From NCBI GenBank assembly GCA_019914995.1, contig CM034144.1, positions 5,177,489 through 5,241,488 of the forward strand: a stretch of 64,000 bases of DNA, given 5' to 3'. The translations under genes were made by a program, and so were the position numbers. Source of the DNA: Acanthochlamys bracteata (lineage: Eukaryota > Streptophyta > Magnoliopsida > Pandanales > Velloziaceae). Positions 62,188-64,000 of this stretch are shown here, piece after piece. Numbering within the stretch: the stretch's first letter is position 1; the number at the start of each line of letters is the position of its first letter. The notes below the pieces were generated by a model. It did no database searches and was not told where the DNA came from. It worked only from the letters and a program-made list of their open reading frames with translations.

Positions 62188-63590
62188 ACATAAGATGGAA
62201 TTACTTGCGTCTAAGAAGTCATTTACTTATACTTGTCTCTCGCTTATAGACATATTGATTTAAGAGGGCCACTTTTATCTGTACTGTAGATCACATACTG
62301 CATCAGCTACTAAAGATTCAATAGCTTTTCATAAGATAAAAGTTGTCAAAAATTATAAATAACAGTTGTTAGGCAGTAGCACTTTTTGTGTAATGATTCA
62401 ATGTGAGTCGACATAAATCTTATCAATAGTGCATATTCTCCTCCTTAGTAGATGCTTTCCATCGTCAAAGAGCTTGTACTTTGATACTTATTCTTTCATC
62501 ACTGACTTTTCATCTTAATATGAGCACTGTATAATAAAGTTAGTATAGAAACTTTTTTTTTTCAGCAGAAAGATGTTGATTATTGATTATCTTCCTGACT
62601 TGCAGATTCTTCTTTTGTGCATATACATCCTCATTTTGTTATAGCAAGGAAGCAGTGTGTATTCTTCTGTCAGCACATGATGATGGTCTTGAAAGATATT
62701 CTTGAAAAATATTCTTGAAGAATATTTTTGAAAGATTCTTGAAAGATTTAATTTGTGAGCCGTAGGTAGTCTTTATTCAATCTGGGAAGGTTGTACAGTG
62801 ATTCCTGCATGATGATGGTCTTAAAAATGTTGTTAGCATGATTTTAGGAACAATGGTCTGACTGACAATTGCTCTCAGGGCCAATTTATTTTCAGTACAT
62901 GCTCCTGCTGTATATAAATTCTCAGAACTTTTCTTGCAGGAATTTGTTAGAGGCTCACCATTTCACAAGAGCTTAGCACTACCTTTACAGTGACATCGTC
63001 AATATCAAAGTTGGATTTCAACCAAGACTCCACAAGTCATTTTTGTACAGCAAATCCAAGGCAGGGATGACATTTATGAGATTAGCTTCATAGATCAAGT
63101 TCATATAGAGCAAACAAAACTAATCTATATACGCGATACATAAGATGTTGGATTAGATTACAAAGTCCGAAATTAAATCTCATGTACAGCTTTTAACTAT
63201 ATACAGCTTTCCTCCTGAAATGTTCTCAAAATTGAATGCAGTTAATTGGCATATATCCACCAAAAGTCATATGAACATGATCTCACTAAAATTGATTTAT
63301 GCAAGAGTGAAATTTAGAAAACACAGAATGTGCAAGGTTTCTGTCAAAAGTCTAGGAAGGATTTTTAACAATCATACTGGATGCATTCTTTCATCAATCA
63401 CATAGTAATCAAAAGATTGAAACATTCTTCCATTCATAACACACAAATCAAAATTTGCTGATTTTTCAATCACTTTCACCATAGTTAGATAGATTTTTCA
63501 AAATAATCAATTCATGAAGAATCATACGCATTTACAAAATTATTTTACAATGTTCAAAATTCATTTCGAAAGAGCAATTCACAAACCAAA
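62188..63590. other. Right-hand stretch without recognisable genes
   Basis: No gene recognised. It contains a cluster of TTCTTGAA palindromes at 62699-62743. 'gatgatggtctt' occurs at about 62680 and again at about 62811. The open frame at 63220-63405 has no family resemblance. Confidence 0.55.
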
Positions 63591-63591
63591 A

Positions 63592-63850
63592 GCATTTTGG
63601 CGCAGCTTATGAAAAGCTGCTTTTCAACTTTTCCTCATTTCACGTTTTTCAATAAATATTTTATAAATATATAGAAAATTTATTTAAAAATTTAGAAAGT
63701 GTAGAAAAATTCTACGTAATGAAATCTTTTTATTGCATATTTTTATTATGTTTTTAGAAGTAAAAAAAATAGAGCTCGTTTTTAAAAAAAGACAAGAATA
63801 CCTTTCATTTCAGAAAAGCTCAATTTCATAAGCAATCCCAAACGCCCCCT
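63592..63850. repeat. AT-rich MITE, family 1 copy (clearest termini)
   Basis: Left end 'gcattttggcgcagcttatg' pairs with right end, reverse complement 'GGCGTTTGGGATTGCTTATG'. Core 'attctacgtaatgaaatctt'. About 255 bp, no coding capacity. Confidence 0.65.
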
Positions 63851-64000
63851 TATGCATCAAGGAGAAAAGACTATTAGAATCTTGATATATTCCCAAAATT
63901 AACGCAAGGAAGAGTCATTTACCTCTTAGATGAAATCTAATTCTTTTATCACTTTGCTTGCATTACCTGTTGATGATTTCTTATAAAACTCATTGAATGT

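Overview
The window is nuclear DNA of a flowering plant, most likely a eudicot. It is AT-rich, its genes are split by GT..AG introns, and its protein families and exon layouts (NHL/six-bladed propeller membrane protein, class II trehalose-phosphate synthase, KUP/HAK potassium transporter, OEP61 tail) are those of land plants. The transposons (PIF/Harbinger, RTE-like LINE, Mutator-like, CACTA, many AT-rich MITEs) also fit. I could not identify the species. Nothing looks prokaryotic: no operons, CRISPR arrays, rRNA or tRNA were seen.

Layout. 0.4-13.0 kb: two paralogous NHL-repeat membrane protein genes lie tail to tail. NHL-A (+, 447-4449) has five exons and a single-base frameshift in exon 3. 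NHL-B (-, 13016-5380) has seven exons, an open 517-codon frame and a 4.5-kb intron 6. That intron is filled by a 2.0-kb PIF/Harbinger-type element carrying a broken copy of a YTH-domain (ECT) gene segment, and by a 5'-truncated RTE-type LINE. 13.2-17.4 kb is AT-rich and geneless. 17.45-20.32 kb (-): a class II trehalose-phosphate synthase (TPS8/9/10 subgroup) whose normal N-terminus is cut off by a frameshift. Its leader may run through a 7.7-kb intron to a CT-rich first exon near 28.1 kb. 28.7-41.4 kb is a gene desert built from small AT-rich inverted-repeat elements, with one GC-richer island holding G-box/ABRE motifs. 41.4-41.8 kb (-): a stand-alone copy of the OEP61 C-terminus including its tail anchor. 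42.25-48.5 kb (-): a complete nine-exon KUP6/KUP8-type K+ transporter. 49-64 kb: no host gene found; a Tourist-like MITE, a decayed Mutator-like transposase and a 2.35-kb non-autonomous CACTA element flanked by TCA.

The host genes are unrelated housekeeping or stress functions (sugar-phosphate signalling, K+ transport, organelle outer-membrane or ER factor, NHL receptor-like protein) and share no pathway visible in the DNA. Exon boundaries were worked out by hand from splice consensus, reading phase and remembered family alignments. All four multi-exon models close in phase except for the two frameshifts noted. I found no convincing undescribed system. The most interesting items are the gene-capturing Harbinger element, the stand-alone OEP61 tail, the TPS start rearrangement, the CACTA element and the dominant MITE family.
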